Shown here piece by piece: positions 10,659 to 23,540 of a stretch of 64,000 bases of DNA. A model generated the notes under the pieces. The model was not told the DNA's origin and searched no databases. It was given only the letters and a program-made list of their open reading frames with translations. Positions within the stretch are counted from its first letter, which is position 1. Each line of letters starts with the position of its first letter. The position numbers and the translations under genes were made by a program. Source of the stretch: Mycocentrospora acerina (Eukaryota; Ascomycota; Dothideomycetes; Pleosporales); NCBI GenBank assembly GCA_022701365.1, contig JAKUHH010000055.1:20166-84165 (forward strand), read 5' to 3'.

Positions 10659-12958
10659 AGCGAGTAAGCTATATAAGCAAGTAAGCTACCTTACTAACTA
10701 TGCGCACCTATATAAATGTATATCTTTATAATAAAATAATATAATATATAGATAATTATAGAAAAGATTTAGTAGTACTCTAGGTATCCTTTTTGCATGT
10801 ACCTAAGTTAGAACTAGTCTCTCTATACCTTATGCAGTGTATAAGAGCCTAGCAGCTATAGCTAAATTACTCTTCTCTTTAATACTCTTTATAAATAAAC
10901 TGCTAATTAGCTTCTTATTAAGTAAGTAGATTCTCTTTAGCTTTCTTTGTTAACACTCCTTGCTTCTATACATACTTTTTTATGCTGTTTATGTGCTAAT
11001 GCTACCTTATTAGCTCTCTTAAGGCAGGCAATCTAATTATGCATTAGCTTAGCAGAGAGTATTATTACATTAGCCTTTTTCTTTTGCAGATTAATTATCT
11101 TAATAATTAAGTTAAGTAATAAAATCTTATAATAATAAACATAATTATTTTTTAATATTAATTATACTTTAATCTTCTTAATATTACTTTATATATAAGC
11201 TTCTTAGAGAGACCTTCTAAGAGCAGCTAGAAGAGTAAGTATATAAAGTTAAATATTAAGCATTAATAAAATAATGTCTAGCTAGAGAGGCATAAGACCT
11301 ACGCTTTAAAAAGCTAGGCAAATATATACTAATATAAATAATTAATCAAATACATCCTTTAAGGTTAGTAAGAACTTAAGCTTTATAATATAGTTTATAT
11401 AGTTCTTAATTAAGATTTTACTTTTATAGCTATGTACATATTTTTATAGCAAGGAGTAGCTAATATAAAGTAGCTATAGTAAGTAAGATAAGTAGAGTAG
11501 TATAGAGAGTATATTAATATTTTTCTCTTTATAAAGCTCTTAAAACTTAAGTAAGTAATAGCTATTATAGCTATTAAAGATAAGTAAGTAAAATATACTA
11601 ATAACATAACTCTTTATATAAGCATTAAAGTGCTTTAACCTTTTAATTCTTACCTAATTATTTATTTAGCTATTATTACTAACTGTAATTGCTTATTTAT
11701 AGAAGATATCTTTCTTTTTATACTAAATAGATAAGTAATACTAGCTAGTAAAAAAAGGAATAATAAGTCTAACTAGCAAGTAGTTGTAACGACGCAGGTT
11801 ATAAGAGGGTGATCTGAATGGGGTCCGAAGTGTCTACTACTAGGCATATGGGAGTGCTAGGACTAGAGGATATACTAAAGATACTATTCTCTACACCTAT
11901 AGGTCTTGTATAAAAGGATACAGAAAAACTACTCTACAAAGCTACATAGACTGCCCCCCTTATATATCCCTTCCTGGGGTTATCATCTAAGGCGAGTACG
12001 AATTGGGTGGCTATCGGATGGGAGTCGGTTGACTCAGGGGTAATGATATGATGTGACGTTGTGAACGTTACAGTAGTATTAATTGCAGTAATTACTATTA
12101 CTTACTTGTAATTACTTAGCTAGATAGCTATTAGCTTTCCTATTCTATTTAACTTTATAATAATAAGGTAATTTATAATCTTGCCTCTTATAAAGCCTTT
12201 ATTATTAAAGTTATAAATATCTATACTATAGATAGAATACTTAGCTTTTGTCTCTTCTATAAGCTTAAACTAGCTCTTAATTAGGGCTAGATCTTAAAAT
12301 AGAGATTACTGCTTATTGTATGCGTAATTAAAATATACTATAAGACTGTCTACATACCTAATATAGTTACCTAGCTAGTACATACTAACTTAACTAGCAC
12401 TGCACAAAGCTAAAAGCTTATTAGTGTAAGAGGGTTGGCAACATACAGAACAACTGTAAGGAGGTAAGCAAACACGTAACACACAAACATAGGAGCATCA
12501 GAGAAATTAGTATAGACACTCCTTAAGATACTTAATATTACTATTAACACTTTCTATATCTTATTGTGAAAAGGCTAGTCTATAACAATTAGCTATATTA
12601 TGTATAGCTATGTACATAGGTATAAATAAATATTAATTAAAGTTAAGTAAACAGCTGACTATTACCTGCTTTTCTTGCTAAGTAGGCTTCCTTAAGTTAT
12701 GCTAGTAATTATCTTAGGCAGGTCTACTAGTATGTTAGTAGTAAAGTCTTACTTAAGAGACTTTAAACATCCTTGCAGCACATTACTTAGTTTAGATTTA
12801 ATTTATATTAAGAGCTAATGTATTAAAATTTAGATTAGCCTTATTATAAGCACGTAGAAAAAGAGTTAGTAGAGTTACAACTAATTTAAGTGTAGAGGTG
12901 CGCAAAGCTAGTAAGGTGGCTTACTTACTTATGCAGCTTATGTGAAGCTACAAAAAGG
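10659..12958. mobile_element. DNA-transposon remnant bounded by inverted ends, split by a solo LTR
   Basis: The left end (10659-10722, includes CCTTACTAACTATGCGCACC) and the reverse complement of the right end (12885-12958, includes CCTTACTAGCTTTGCGCACC) are clearly related over about 60 bp, with an internal AAGCAAGTAAG-type subrepeat. A third copy of this end is at 32905. Excluding the 288-bp LTR inserted at 11785, the body is about 2.0 kb, a size usual for a Tc1/mariner- or pogo-type element. The interior is too A+T-rich and stop-riddled to identify a transposase, so the class is a guess. Confidence 0.55.
11785..12072 (-). repeat. Solo LTR, family A, with 5-bp target duplication
   Basis: Exactly 288 bp, beginning TGTAACGACGCAGG and ending GTGAACGTTACA, with inverted TGTAACG/CGTTACA termini. 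The flanks are GTAGT on both sides (11780-11784 and 12073-12077). It is the reverse orientation of the copy at 59155. No internal retrotransposon sequence is attached. Confidence 0.9.
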
Positions 12959-13525
12959 CCGACCTTCTTGCTGCTCAGGCTAGAAGGTATATATATTGAT
13001 ATATTATGGGCTGACAGCTTACTTGCTTATAAACTACGTTATAACAGTTATAAGAACAGAAATAATAGATATATATTAATTAACATAATACTTCTAAGTT
13101 TTAGTATTTTCTACTTTAAGTTCATTTTTCTTTTTAAAGCAATATTTTAAATATAATTAAATTTTATTTTTTATTAAATAGTCTTTTCTTTGTATCAATT
13201 ATTGTATAGCAAAGCTGTATATTAATAATACCGTTCTTGTACTACTAGACATCTTAGTTATAAGTTTACTAATATAAAAATGATAAAATTTAAAGACATT
13301 TAAGAAGTACTTGTTAAATAGTAACTTTACATTTAATTAATTCAGCGTTTACAGATTAAGTATTAATTAGTATAGACATAAAATGTATCTTTTAGGAAGA
13401 TACTAAATATCAAGTGTTACTTTTAATTTTTTAATTAGTTTAGAAAAAAATCATTCTTTTAGAGAGATAAAAAAGGACACGTGGGACTTCTAATTCTATT
13501 GTCTACTCGCCACCATCTCTCGGAT
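12959..13525. other. A+T-rich spacer downstream of the PKS
   Basis: No gene seen. Composition shifts sharply from A+T-rich to near-balanced at about 13480, just before the PKS stop codon, marking the edge of the repeat block. Confidence 0.5.
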
Positions 13526-16500
13526 CTATCCCTTTGCTGCAGTTAACTTCTCTACTACCATTCCACCCAACATCCGAATCCTCATACCCCTGGCCATCAA
13601 CTGCCCGAACGTGACCCCGAGCCTGAAGCTCTTCATCAGCCACCCTCGCAGCTCCGCGCCAACCATGCTATCGATGCCGAACGACGTGAGATCCTCATCG
13701 ATATCCACATCCGCCGCTGGCAGGAACAACAGCTTGGCGACTCGCTTCGCCAGCACCACCTGCGCTAGTTCCTGAAGTTCTTCTCGATCCTGCTCGTTGG
13801 ACTGAGCGCTGTCATTCTGAGCATCCCGTAGAGCCGCTGCCCGAGCGAGCAATTCGCCGAGTCCGGCTGCGGACTTGGTCGTACCGCCAGCGACTGTGGC
13901 CTGACACTGTTCGCGAAGATCGGTGATGGCGCGCACGAGGCGCGAGAAGCGTGGGTCGGAGCTCCAAATAAACTCGGCGTTGGGATCGAGCTGGTAGATC
14001 TTGACCGGATCAAGGCCTTGCAGCAAGTGGGCGCCGGACCATGGGTCGAAACGATCGGCGGCATCGGCTCGCGGGGCTGTGAATGCGAGGTCAAGAAGCT
14101 TTGCGAGGTCCTCTTGCGTGGTTCCATAGACACCATTGCGCTGGAGTGAGCGTTGAACGTCCGGGCGTCTGCTGGCGAAGCCGGCATCGGAAATCATGCC
14201 CATGGCAAGAGAGAGCGCAGGGAGGTTCTGGGCGTGGCGGAAGCGCGCGAAGGCATCCTGGAAACTATTTCCTGCGCTGTAACTTGACTGGGTGGCAGTA
14301 TTGACAACAGAAACAATAGAACTGGTCATAGTGAAGAAATCGAGCGGCTGGTCCAGTGTCGCTTCGTGTAGATTGATGGTCCCGCGAACCTTGGGATCGA
14401 GCACTTTGCGGAGCTGTACAAATGTCATGCTTTCTAGATTGACATCCTCAAAGACTGCGGCAGCGTGGATTACGCCCTTGATCTGTCGCTCGGCTTTTAT
14501 AGGCATAAGTGTAGAATTGAGCTGGTCTTGGACGGTCACGTCGCATTTGATGGAGGTGAAGTGAACTTTTGTACTGCTCGGAACGGTCGGTGGCGACGCG
14601 CCACTTCTTGACAAGAAGTACAGGTGACGTGCTCCACGCGCTATAAGCCAAGAGGTTATAATATAGCCAACGCCGAGGCCTGAACATCCGATCAGAATGT
14701 AAGCTGCATTTGGGTCGAAGGATGCTCGGGGTACGGAGGGTACAACCTGGACGACAGAGCTCGGGTTGGCATAGGTGACTACAACCTTGCCAACATGAGT
14801 GCCTTTGCCCATGAATACCATGGCTTGTTCCAATTGCGAGATATCGAATGTGGTAATCACGTCGATTGGCTTGACTATACCCTGTCGGTATAGTGCAGCA
14901 ACCTCTGCCATCAAGCTGGTTGAACGAGTTAGCTCTCCGGCTCAAGAAGCTTCGAATATTCATGAGCGAGATATGGCTTACCTTCCGACGAATTCTGGCT
15001 TCTGCTGATGCATGAGACCGATATCAAACGATGAGAAAGTAGCATTACGCTCGAAAACCTCCATCGCTAGTCTACCGCAGTTGATAACGTCTATACGACC
15101 CATCTCGATAAATCGGCCCATAGGCGCCACACAACGCCAAGATTCCTGCATATGCTCGCCAGATGAGGAGCTTAAAATGACGTCGATGCCCCCAGCATCA
15201 TGAAGCTGACGCCAGGTATTATGATCTCGAGAGGCAAAGATATGGTCTCTTGGAATACCGAATTGTTGTACGAGCACGTCCGCTTTCTGAGAGGCACCCA
15301 CTGTCACGTAAATATCTCCGCCGAGGTGGCGAGCAATACGTATCAATGCCATACCTAGAGCACTTGTTGCAGACTGGATGAGAACCTTCTCTCCCTTTTT
15401 CAGTCGTGCCAGATGCATCAGCGAGTACACGGCCGTAATGTAGCTCCCTGGAAGCGACGCAATCTCTCCTGGCTGGTCGTCCTGTTCGAATTTCTGCACA
15501 GATACCGCACTTGTGCGTACAAAATTTCCGAAGTTGCCGGGTGCCATACCGCAGACTCTGTCACCGACAACCAAGCTCTTGACACCAAAACCTGTCTTTG
15601 AAACAATTCCGCAGCATGTTAGACTGTAGGTATTCGAATCGAAGCGACCGGTAGCCACAGCGAGATCCTAGTACTCAAGATTAGAAGCATTTCGTTGGTT
15701 GGAACGGTTATCAGTACCTTCATGTTGATTTCAATAGCTTCGGAATGGATCTCTACCCAATCTTCAGGCAAAGGGCTATGCATATCATCATCTCTTTCAA
15801 ATTGCAAAGTACTCAGTAAGCCAGCCTGTCCAAACGCCACCTTCATCGGGCCAAGTTCGCTCCATCGTTCCGAAATGAGATCGGTACCAATGTCCTCCTG
15901 TATACGGTACTGTGAATTCATTAAAGTATCGGGAACAATCCGGCTGACATGCATGATGTTCTTGTGTAGAGCATAGTAATTCTCGGCTTCCTTTACAAAG
16001 CTTGGGTTGACGAGATCTTCCAGTCTAGCCTTGATGTGATCGATTACGGATGACTGATTTGCGTAGTCTGGACCCAAGCATAGCTGCGACATTCTGATAT
16101 TTGGCATTTCACGTGATATAGTGCGAAGGAGTCCGATGGTAAGTCCAGCAGTAGGAGATGTCTGCTCAAGTATATCGGATTTTGTAAGCCATAGCAGCGA
16201 CGAAGATCGGCGCAGCACGTCTTTGAAGCTAACAAATGATCCCTCGTCCTCGAGAATGTTCGTTGTATCTTCCAGATCGAGCAAAGATATCACATGCGTT
16301 CCTTGCGGAGGCATGCTTTCGAGCAACGACGTGAATGTTATGTGGTAGCGATCATCATCAAGGTGATCGATGAGTTGCCGGCTGAAGTCTGATTGGTCAA
16401 CGTTACAGAGGATTGAGATGACTTCTTTCACTGTAGTATGACCGTTCAAGTAAACAGTCGGCTCAGTAGCAGTAGTCACCATAACAGAAGCCACATCGAC

Positions 16501-19500
16501 GCCTTTTGGATAGTCATTGAGACAGAGGTCGATACCGGAGAATCCATGTGAAGCAAACTCTTGATGCCAGCGCGCCTCTTCCACGAAAGGACCATCAAGC
16601 CGACCGTCGCCATGGCCTCGCCAGAAGCCAGGAAACGTACCAGAGAGCATGCCGGCAACATCGAGAGCGCGAGTCATTTCGACAACGACTAACTTACCAC
16701 CCGGTTTCAGTAGTTTGCGGCTGTTCTGTACCGTTCGAGACAATACATCTGTAGCATGGAGTACCCTTGATGCAATCACAAGATCATATTGAGCTTCGAA
16801 GCCTTGGGCCTGAGGATCCTTGTCAATGTCCAAGACATTGTATATAATACTCTTGCTGGTTGAATATTCTTCTTGAGCTCCTGCAATGAAAGAAGGCGAC
16901 TTGCTTGTCAATGTGTAGTCCTTATATCGCTTGAAATCAGTCGTTGATTCCAATTTTGATAACAAATGACCAGTCGGACCGACACCCATACCTGCATTGA
17001 TCTCGAGAATACGAAGATGGGGGTTTTTGTGAGTGCAAAGGTCAATAAGGTGAGTTAATTGATCATATGCCTTGTCAAATGTAACGCTCGAGCGCCATAT
17101 ATTCTCGAGTAGGTTGTCATTTCGAGCAATCTCCACGCTGTTTATCTTGCCCGCGAGAATCGTGGGAAGATTATCATATATGCGCTTTAGTAGGAGCATC
17201 TCCGGATCATGCCCGAGGCTTTCGCAAATTTGCTCGATTCGTTTGGTGCGCTCCTGGTGTGTCTTAACGAGCGCATCGAGGCCAAAGGTAGTTTTCCCCT
17301 CGGCCGCACGAGTGTGGTATCGATGAGTCCAGGAGACGAAGTTGACATGATCATTTGAAACTATGGCCTTCATACTTTGGCGATAATTCTTTGAGACAGA
17401 TATGATCATGTAGGTTGCCAGCTCTTCCAGGCTTTGCAGGATAGGAATAACATCGTCTTGGTGTGTAGCGATAGGAAATAATATCTTCGCTTGACCGTCG
17501 GGTAAACAATCGATATCTGGCTTCCAACATAGTCGAAAGAAGGGATTCTTAGATTTATTAATATCTTCATCAAGGTGTCCTTGACCTTGGTAGGAAATGC
17601 ATTTCAGGAAACTCATGTCCATGAGGATCTCACCAGCCTCACTCAAAAGCTGAGACTTGGCATAGAGTCCACGAGGACCTTTCTTAGTCCCTGAGGCCAA
17701 GGCAATACCGTTTCGAAGGTACCTGGCGGGCGCAGCGTTCCAAATTTTCAGGCTGTCAATCGTAACAGGCACGAAAGCAGACTTCGCCGATTTCACATTG
17801 CCTGCATGTGAAGCAATTAGTGCTAGCTGAAGGCAGGCATCGATTGTTGCAGGATGAATGCGGTAGTCAGATTCGAAGTTCATACAACCGGCGCTGGGGT
17901 TTAAGTTGATACTTGCTCGGCATTGGTCTTTGGAAACCAACAAGTTGTCAAGCCCCTGGAAAACTTCACCGTATCCTAGGCCCAGCTCTTCGAATCGACT
18001 GTACCACCGCTTTATGTCATTTGGTACGAAACCAGTAGTACTGGGGTCTATAACGACATTGGATTCTATATAAAGTCAGACAATTTTGAGATACAACGCC
18101 TTAAAGGTCAAACCTTACCTTTGCTGGATCTTTCTGCTCCAACGGAGCCTGAACAACATTGCACCCAAATTGTTGAGTTCACTTTGAGTGCAGTGATCTG
18201 AAAATTGAACCAGAGTGACGGTTGCGAGTTTGCACCTTCGAGAGCCGACGGCTGCATGCTCAGAATGACCTCAACACCCAATTCATCATCTGGTATCTCC
18301 AAAGTTGATGTGATAGCTACGTTACGGAATGAGATTCCCGTCAACTTGTCATCTCGATCTACAGTGTCCTCATAGTGTTGACAGAAGGCCTCTACTGCCA
18401 TGGCAAGGAATCCAGCACCTGGAAAGATGACCTGTGGGATTAATTTGTGATCTGCTAACCACGGAACGTCTCTAACTCGCAGGATGTTTCTCCAACAAGG
18501 GCTCAGTTGTGAGGAACCCGACTGTTTGACTCCAAGTAGATCGTGTCGTAAACGTTTACGCAACCTCCACTCTTTGTTCACCCTGTTCTCATGATAGATG
18601 ATGGGACCATAACTATAGTTGTAAGTCGGCATGTCGAGACACATTCTGGGCGTGCGCAGAGAATTACGGTCCGAAATAGAGTTCACAGCCTCAATGTCGA
18701 TTGGGCAGTCTTCAAGGAACAGCTGACCAGCCATTGCAAGTATGCTTGACACATCGCCTTTGCCTCGTGATAGAGTATGCGTGTAACTTGGTGATTGGAT
18801 ACCCTGTGCCTTGGTACTTCTAAAGATCTGTTTCAAGGGGCCCTGAAGTGCAGAATGAGGACCAACCTCAATAACCATATGGAGGCCTTTACCAGTCCGA
18901 AGCTGCAACTGTCTGAAGGCCTCACTGAATTGAACAGGGGACTCAAGATTATTTCTCCAATACCTAGGAGATATCGCAAGCGCAGACGTGTCTTTCCATG
19001 GATGTACTGAGGAGATCCAGAGTACTAGTGGCAACGTTTTTGTATCTAACTGCAAGCCTCGAACTACCTCCATACCTTCTGTGGCTAGACGTTCATATTC
19101 TGAGCCAAGTAGTGCCATATCTGGAGAGTGGTAGGCATTATCGCCAGTCTTCAAAATTCTATTGAAAATGGCCTTGCTTGAAAGACGCTCGGAAAGTATC
19201 TCAATTGCAGATGTCCTTCCGGATATCGTGACACTAGATGGAGAATTGATTGCCGCGACGACAAGGTCTTGGGAGAGGTCACTGATATAGTCTTCGATTT
19301 CAACTGAGCCAAGTCCCACAGCCAGCATAGAGCCAGTACGGCTGTTTGTTCCTACTACGTAGCCTCTATAGAAGGCCATTATGACTGCCTCAGCTGCTGA
19401 CAATTTACCAGCTGCGTACGCAGCTGCAATTTCTCCTGATGAATGGCCAACTATGCCCGAAAATGTGATGCCGAAGCTCAGGAGCAAGTCGACTAGAGCG

Positions 19501-21733
19501 ACCTGCAGGGACGTGCACACTGTTTGAGACACTGCAGGTTCATGTACAGACGAGCCCAAGTCACCGGCGAGAACGTCTTCAATACTCCATTGTGGTTTGC
19601 CAGGCAAAATAGACAGGACTCCATCTTGTCGTCTAATCGAATCTCGAAAGACGGAAAAGTGGTGGAAGAGGTCTCGGCCCATGTTCGGCCATTGAGCCCC
19701 TTGACCGGTAAAGACAAGGCATATTTGGCTGGCTGATTCGCGGGGTTTGATTTTCTGGACAGTCAAACCTCCGGTAAGTCGTGACCCTATATCATCAGCA
19801 GACGCGACAACAAAGGAACGGTGGGAAAATCGAGATCTCTTCAAATTTAATGTATACGCCAAATTTCTGGGATGAAATGTCAAGAAGGATTGAGCGAGTG
19901 CAGCGACATTCTTCCGTAACGCAGTCTCATCCTTGGCTGAGAAGATGAACAGTAGAGGACGCTCATGCTCGTCGATGGCTGTTATCCCGTTTGTATGGGT
20001 ATTAGTTGATTTATAATCTGTTGCGTACACAGTTGATGTTCGTGTTGAAAGTGTCTGAGGGATGGATTGGCGCAAGATATATTCGGTGATAACGGAGCTT
20101 GGGTGTTCGAGAATCATGTGAGCCTATGGTGCGTGTTAGTCAGCAAGAATTACACATCGGTTGACGAACAATTCGTACGTTTGACCCTCCATAGCCAAAA
20201 CTATTGATTGAAGCACGCTTCAAATGAGGGCGAGGCCATGGTCTCATCTCCTGTACAACTTCTGTTCTTGTACCCTCGAAATCAATTTTCGGATTAAGTC
20301 TTGTTATGCCACGCGTTGGCGGGATAACACCTCTTTCCATCGCTAGAACGACCTTCATCACACTTGCCATAGCGCTGGCAGACTCACTATGGCCTAAAGT
20401 AGGCTTGACACTGCCTATCAATAACGGCATTGACCCCCTGTGCTCCGCGAAGACTTTACCGATGCCTGCAACCTCCAGTGGATCTCCGACCTGTTACTCG
20501 TTCGTTAGCCGTGCAGTTTAAGAAGAGTGGGGATGCATACTGGAGTGCCAGTACCATGGCATTCGAAATAATCCGTTTCAGCTGGATTGAGATATCCTGA
20601 ATTGATGTATGCCTGCCTGATCACAGCTTCTTGAGCGATTGCGCTTGGGTGAGAAATGCCATCTGACCGACCATTTCTGCCAAATTTTCAGTAAACTCGA
20701 CCCTAACATTTACAGAAAAATACACGTGCGCTGATATTGCTGATCCCCGTATGACCGCTCTTATGTTGTGACCCCCTGTCAATGCTCTAGCTAAAGGCAT
20801 GAGATAGAATGAGCCGAACCCGTCTGCCCTGGCATAGCCATCTGCAGAGGCATCAAACGTGTGGCTAACTGAAGTGGGTGATATTGCCCCTAGTTTGGCG
20901 ATAAAGATCTGGGAAGCCGGTTCGAGAATAATATTACTTCCGGCAACAATGGCTCCGTCGCAATCACCATTGCGTATTCCATTGACAGCGAGATGCAGCG
21001 CATACATCGAAGAGGAGCAGGCTGTGTTCATAGTGACACTTTTCAGGTGGTGAGTGATTTACTATCTTCCTGAATTTTAAGAGCAGGCCTGACGTACCTG
21101 GGCCCTTTTAGGTCGAATGTGTAGTTGACACGGTTACTTAGGATTGTTGTGTCACCTCCTGTGGCCATATATGGTAGGGGATAATCTGCGTCACGGTATT
21201 GCATGACCTGATGATCGGAACAGAAGTTACCGACATAGACGCCAGTCCTCGAGCCATAAAAATCCTCCCATGGTATCCCAGCGTTCTCAAAGGCCTCAAA
21301 AGTTACTTCCAGGAGCTTCCTTTGTGCCACATCTACTGTTCTGGTCTCGAGTGGACTCATCCCAAAGAAGTTGTGATCGAACAGTCTCGGATTTTCCTCA
21401 AGGAAAAACCCTCCTCTTGTGAAAAACGACCCTGGCCGTTGTTGTTCCGGATGATACCAACCATCTATGTTAAAGCGATCTGCTGGAAATTCCGAATACC
21501 CGGAGCGCTTTGCTGCGAGCATATCCCACAGCTGCGACGGGTTTGATACGCCACCAGGCCATCTGCAAGCTGTGCCAGGCTTGAGTCAACGATTTACACA
21601 CGAATTGTGACCTGATCGACGACTTACCCATGCCAACAATGGCAATAGGTTCTGGTCCCTTAGAAATGGGTACGTTGCCCTCTGAACTCTCATAATTGAA
21701 TGCCTGGACTTTATCCGACCGATGGTCACCCAT
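13526..21733 (-). CDS. Highly reducing type I polyketide synthase, KS-AT-DH-MT-ER-KR-ACP (9 exons)
   Basis: Exons 21733-21628, 21569-21098, 21038-20724, 20676-20541, 20490-20179, 20123-18119, 18065-15718, 15667-14982 and 14915-13526 sum to 7770 nt, 2589 aa, in frame throughout. KS: Cys200 in NTACSSS, then HGTGT and GHSES histidines. AT: GQGAQW and Ser675 in GHSSGE. DH: His1006 in ADHKLIPQVIFPGAG and Asp1191 in HPATIDACLQ. C-methyltransferase: ILEINAGMG near 1468-1476. ER: LIQSATSALGMA near 1994. KR: ILIGCSGLG, Tyr2339 and Asn2343 in YSAGN. ACP: Ser2543 in GIDSM. There is no thioesterase, so release needs a partner or spontaneous chemistry. Odd points: the DH HxxxG glycine is Pro, the methyltransferase SAM loop is EINAG rather than EIGAG, and the ER loop lacks GGVG. 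Cytosolic. Product unknown. Confidence 0.95.
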
Positions 21734-22419
21734 TGCTCTATAGCTATTGAGGCTTCCTGGAGTGGTAGATATCGAATCGTGCTGAACAAGTCGATGTATG
21801 TCAAAACCTTAAACACAACGCCGGTTTCGCTTAAGACTTTAGGCAGTGTTCTGATCTATCGCATGCAGCGAAGGAGTGCCAGGCGGCCACATTTAAACAA
21901 CTCCATATTCAAATTCCAAATTTACGCCTATGCTAGGGAGTCCCTGCAATTTCCAAGGAACACTCTTGCGCAAGAGTGATTCATTTACGGAATACGTGTC
22001 CTTTCCCAAATGCTTTCGTTACGGCACACAAGCTCAATCGGGTTGGCTTCATCCGTCAACTTGTCGTACGCGCTAGGACTAGTACCATTCACCAACTTCG
22101 GCCTTGAGCGCTTGGCAAAATGCTGGCGGTGGAGGTGTCTGAGAGACCCATACTGCACGAGATTTGGTGCTCTACTAATTCACAAAACTCGTGCAAACAT
22201 GGACGTCAGAGGATGAGAGGTGTAATATTACTGACTTCAAGATCCTTGACAAGCGAAAAATTTAACAAGTTGCATGGTGTCTTTATCCTATTTGGCTTTA
22301 ATGTTTTCTGCTCTTAGAGAAGTTCAAAGTTTATTCCTAGATGAGCAGTTAAAACCATCTAGCAAAACAACGTCTAATCTGATAAAGTAAAGAAATATAC
22401 TTCAGTGATTATTATTGGT
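21734..22419. promoter_or_regulatory. Shared upstream region between the PKS and the divergent BVMO remnant
   Basis: About 690 bp separates the PKS start (21733, minus) from the first recognisable BVMO codons (plus). This head-to-head layout is common for co-regulated cluster genes. No specific operator was identified. Confidence 0.5.
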
Positions 22420-23540
22420 GTGTGTGCCGTACGAAACGCTACAGGCTGCCAGCTAGAAGCAAAGCTCATGTTTGACCAGTTTCGAACTTTCGACCGCAAT
22501 AGCGGTATTGGCAGTACTTTGTAGATCAAAAAATATCCGGGGTGGGCTGCGATATGTGGGTAAAAAGAGACGAGAGCTCTTAACGAGCTGCCAACTTGAT
22601 TGCGATACGATCGTAGATCAGCCATACTCTACTCTTTCTCCTTTGCACCAAACCCTAATTGTTCTTCATTCTTCCCGCCGGGAGCTGAAATGCAGCAATG
22701 CTTCTCCGATATCTGTACGAAATACAAGATTAGAGACAGGTTCCAATTTAGGGTAGGAGTGGACAAGTGTTGGGAGCTCACTTTATCGGCACAAATTTTG
22801 GGAAGAGGATGGAAAGAGAGCCATTATCTTCAGTCGAGAGACTATCAGTACCAAGGTTGTTTGCAGCGTGGTGGGCGGAATAAGCGAATCATAGATCTGG
22901 GTGGAACATTTCATAGGTATTGGTCGCTCTCAGAGTCTGCTCTTCCACTCGGCTAGGTGGGAAGAGCATGACAGACAAGACGAGAGTAATAATATACTGG
23001 AAACCAGGTGCTTGGCTGCACAACTAGTGTCTAGGTTTACAAAGGCTCCCTACTATACGAAGTCGGTTATTCAACTCATAGGAAGTCCGCTCTGGGTTAA
23101 TCCAGAGTAGGTGCTTGCTATATAGAATTAGGAGCTTGATAAATCCTTGCGGAAGGCGACAAGAAAATTACCGTTTAATCTTTAGCTACTTGACTAGACT
23201 ATTGTGACACGCAACAAATTTGACTTCAGACTTTTCCTGAGAGACACCTATGCTCAGACAAAGCGATTATGTATTAAATCTCAACTTAAATATGCCATTA
23301 AGAAATCTACACCTAAAAAAGTACCTTTAGATATTTAAGCCTAAGACAGCGTTAGCTACAAGCATCTAGTCTTTGGTAGCGGCTGTTTTGAATGCTTGAG
23401 GGGCCTGAATATCAACCTTACTACCCAGCTTCTAACAGAAGTTTGAGATCGAAGTGTGATTTTCAGATCAGGGGGGGAGGGAGGTACATACCCTGACCCT
23501 GCAGACGACAGTTCCGTTGCTCAGGATCTAAGGCCGCTAT
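22420..23540 (+). pseudogene. Decayed Baeyer-Villiger type flavin monooxygenase
   Basis: Family landmarks appear in order but in changing frames: FDRNSGIGST near 22489-22518 and KYPGWAAICG near 22530 (FAD-binding region); ILYSFSFAPNPN near 22626 and FPPGAEMQQCFSDICTKYKI near 22674-22733; SVVGGISES near 22871; LLFHSARWEEHDRQ near 22937-22978 (the F..ARW segment by the BVMO fingerprint); CLAAQLVSRFTKAPY and IGSPLWVNPE near 23013-23110; LKYAIKKSTPKK near 23280-23320; and FGSGCFECLRGLNINLTTQ near 23371-23430. It ends where A+T-rich repeat sequence begins. Frameshifts and stops make it non-functional. BVMOs insert oxygen beside a ketone to give esters or lactones. Its position divergent from the PKS suggests a lost tailoring step. 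Confidence 0.75.
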
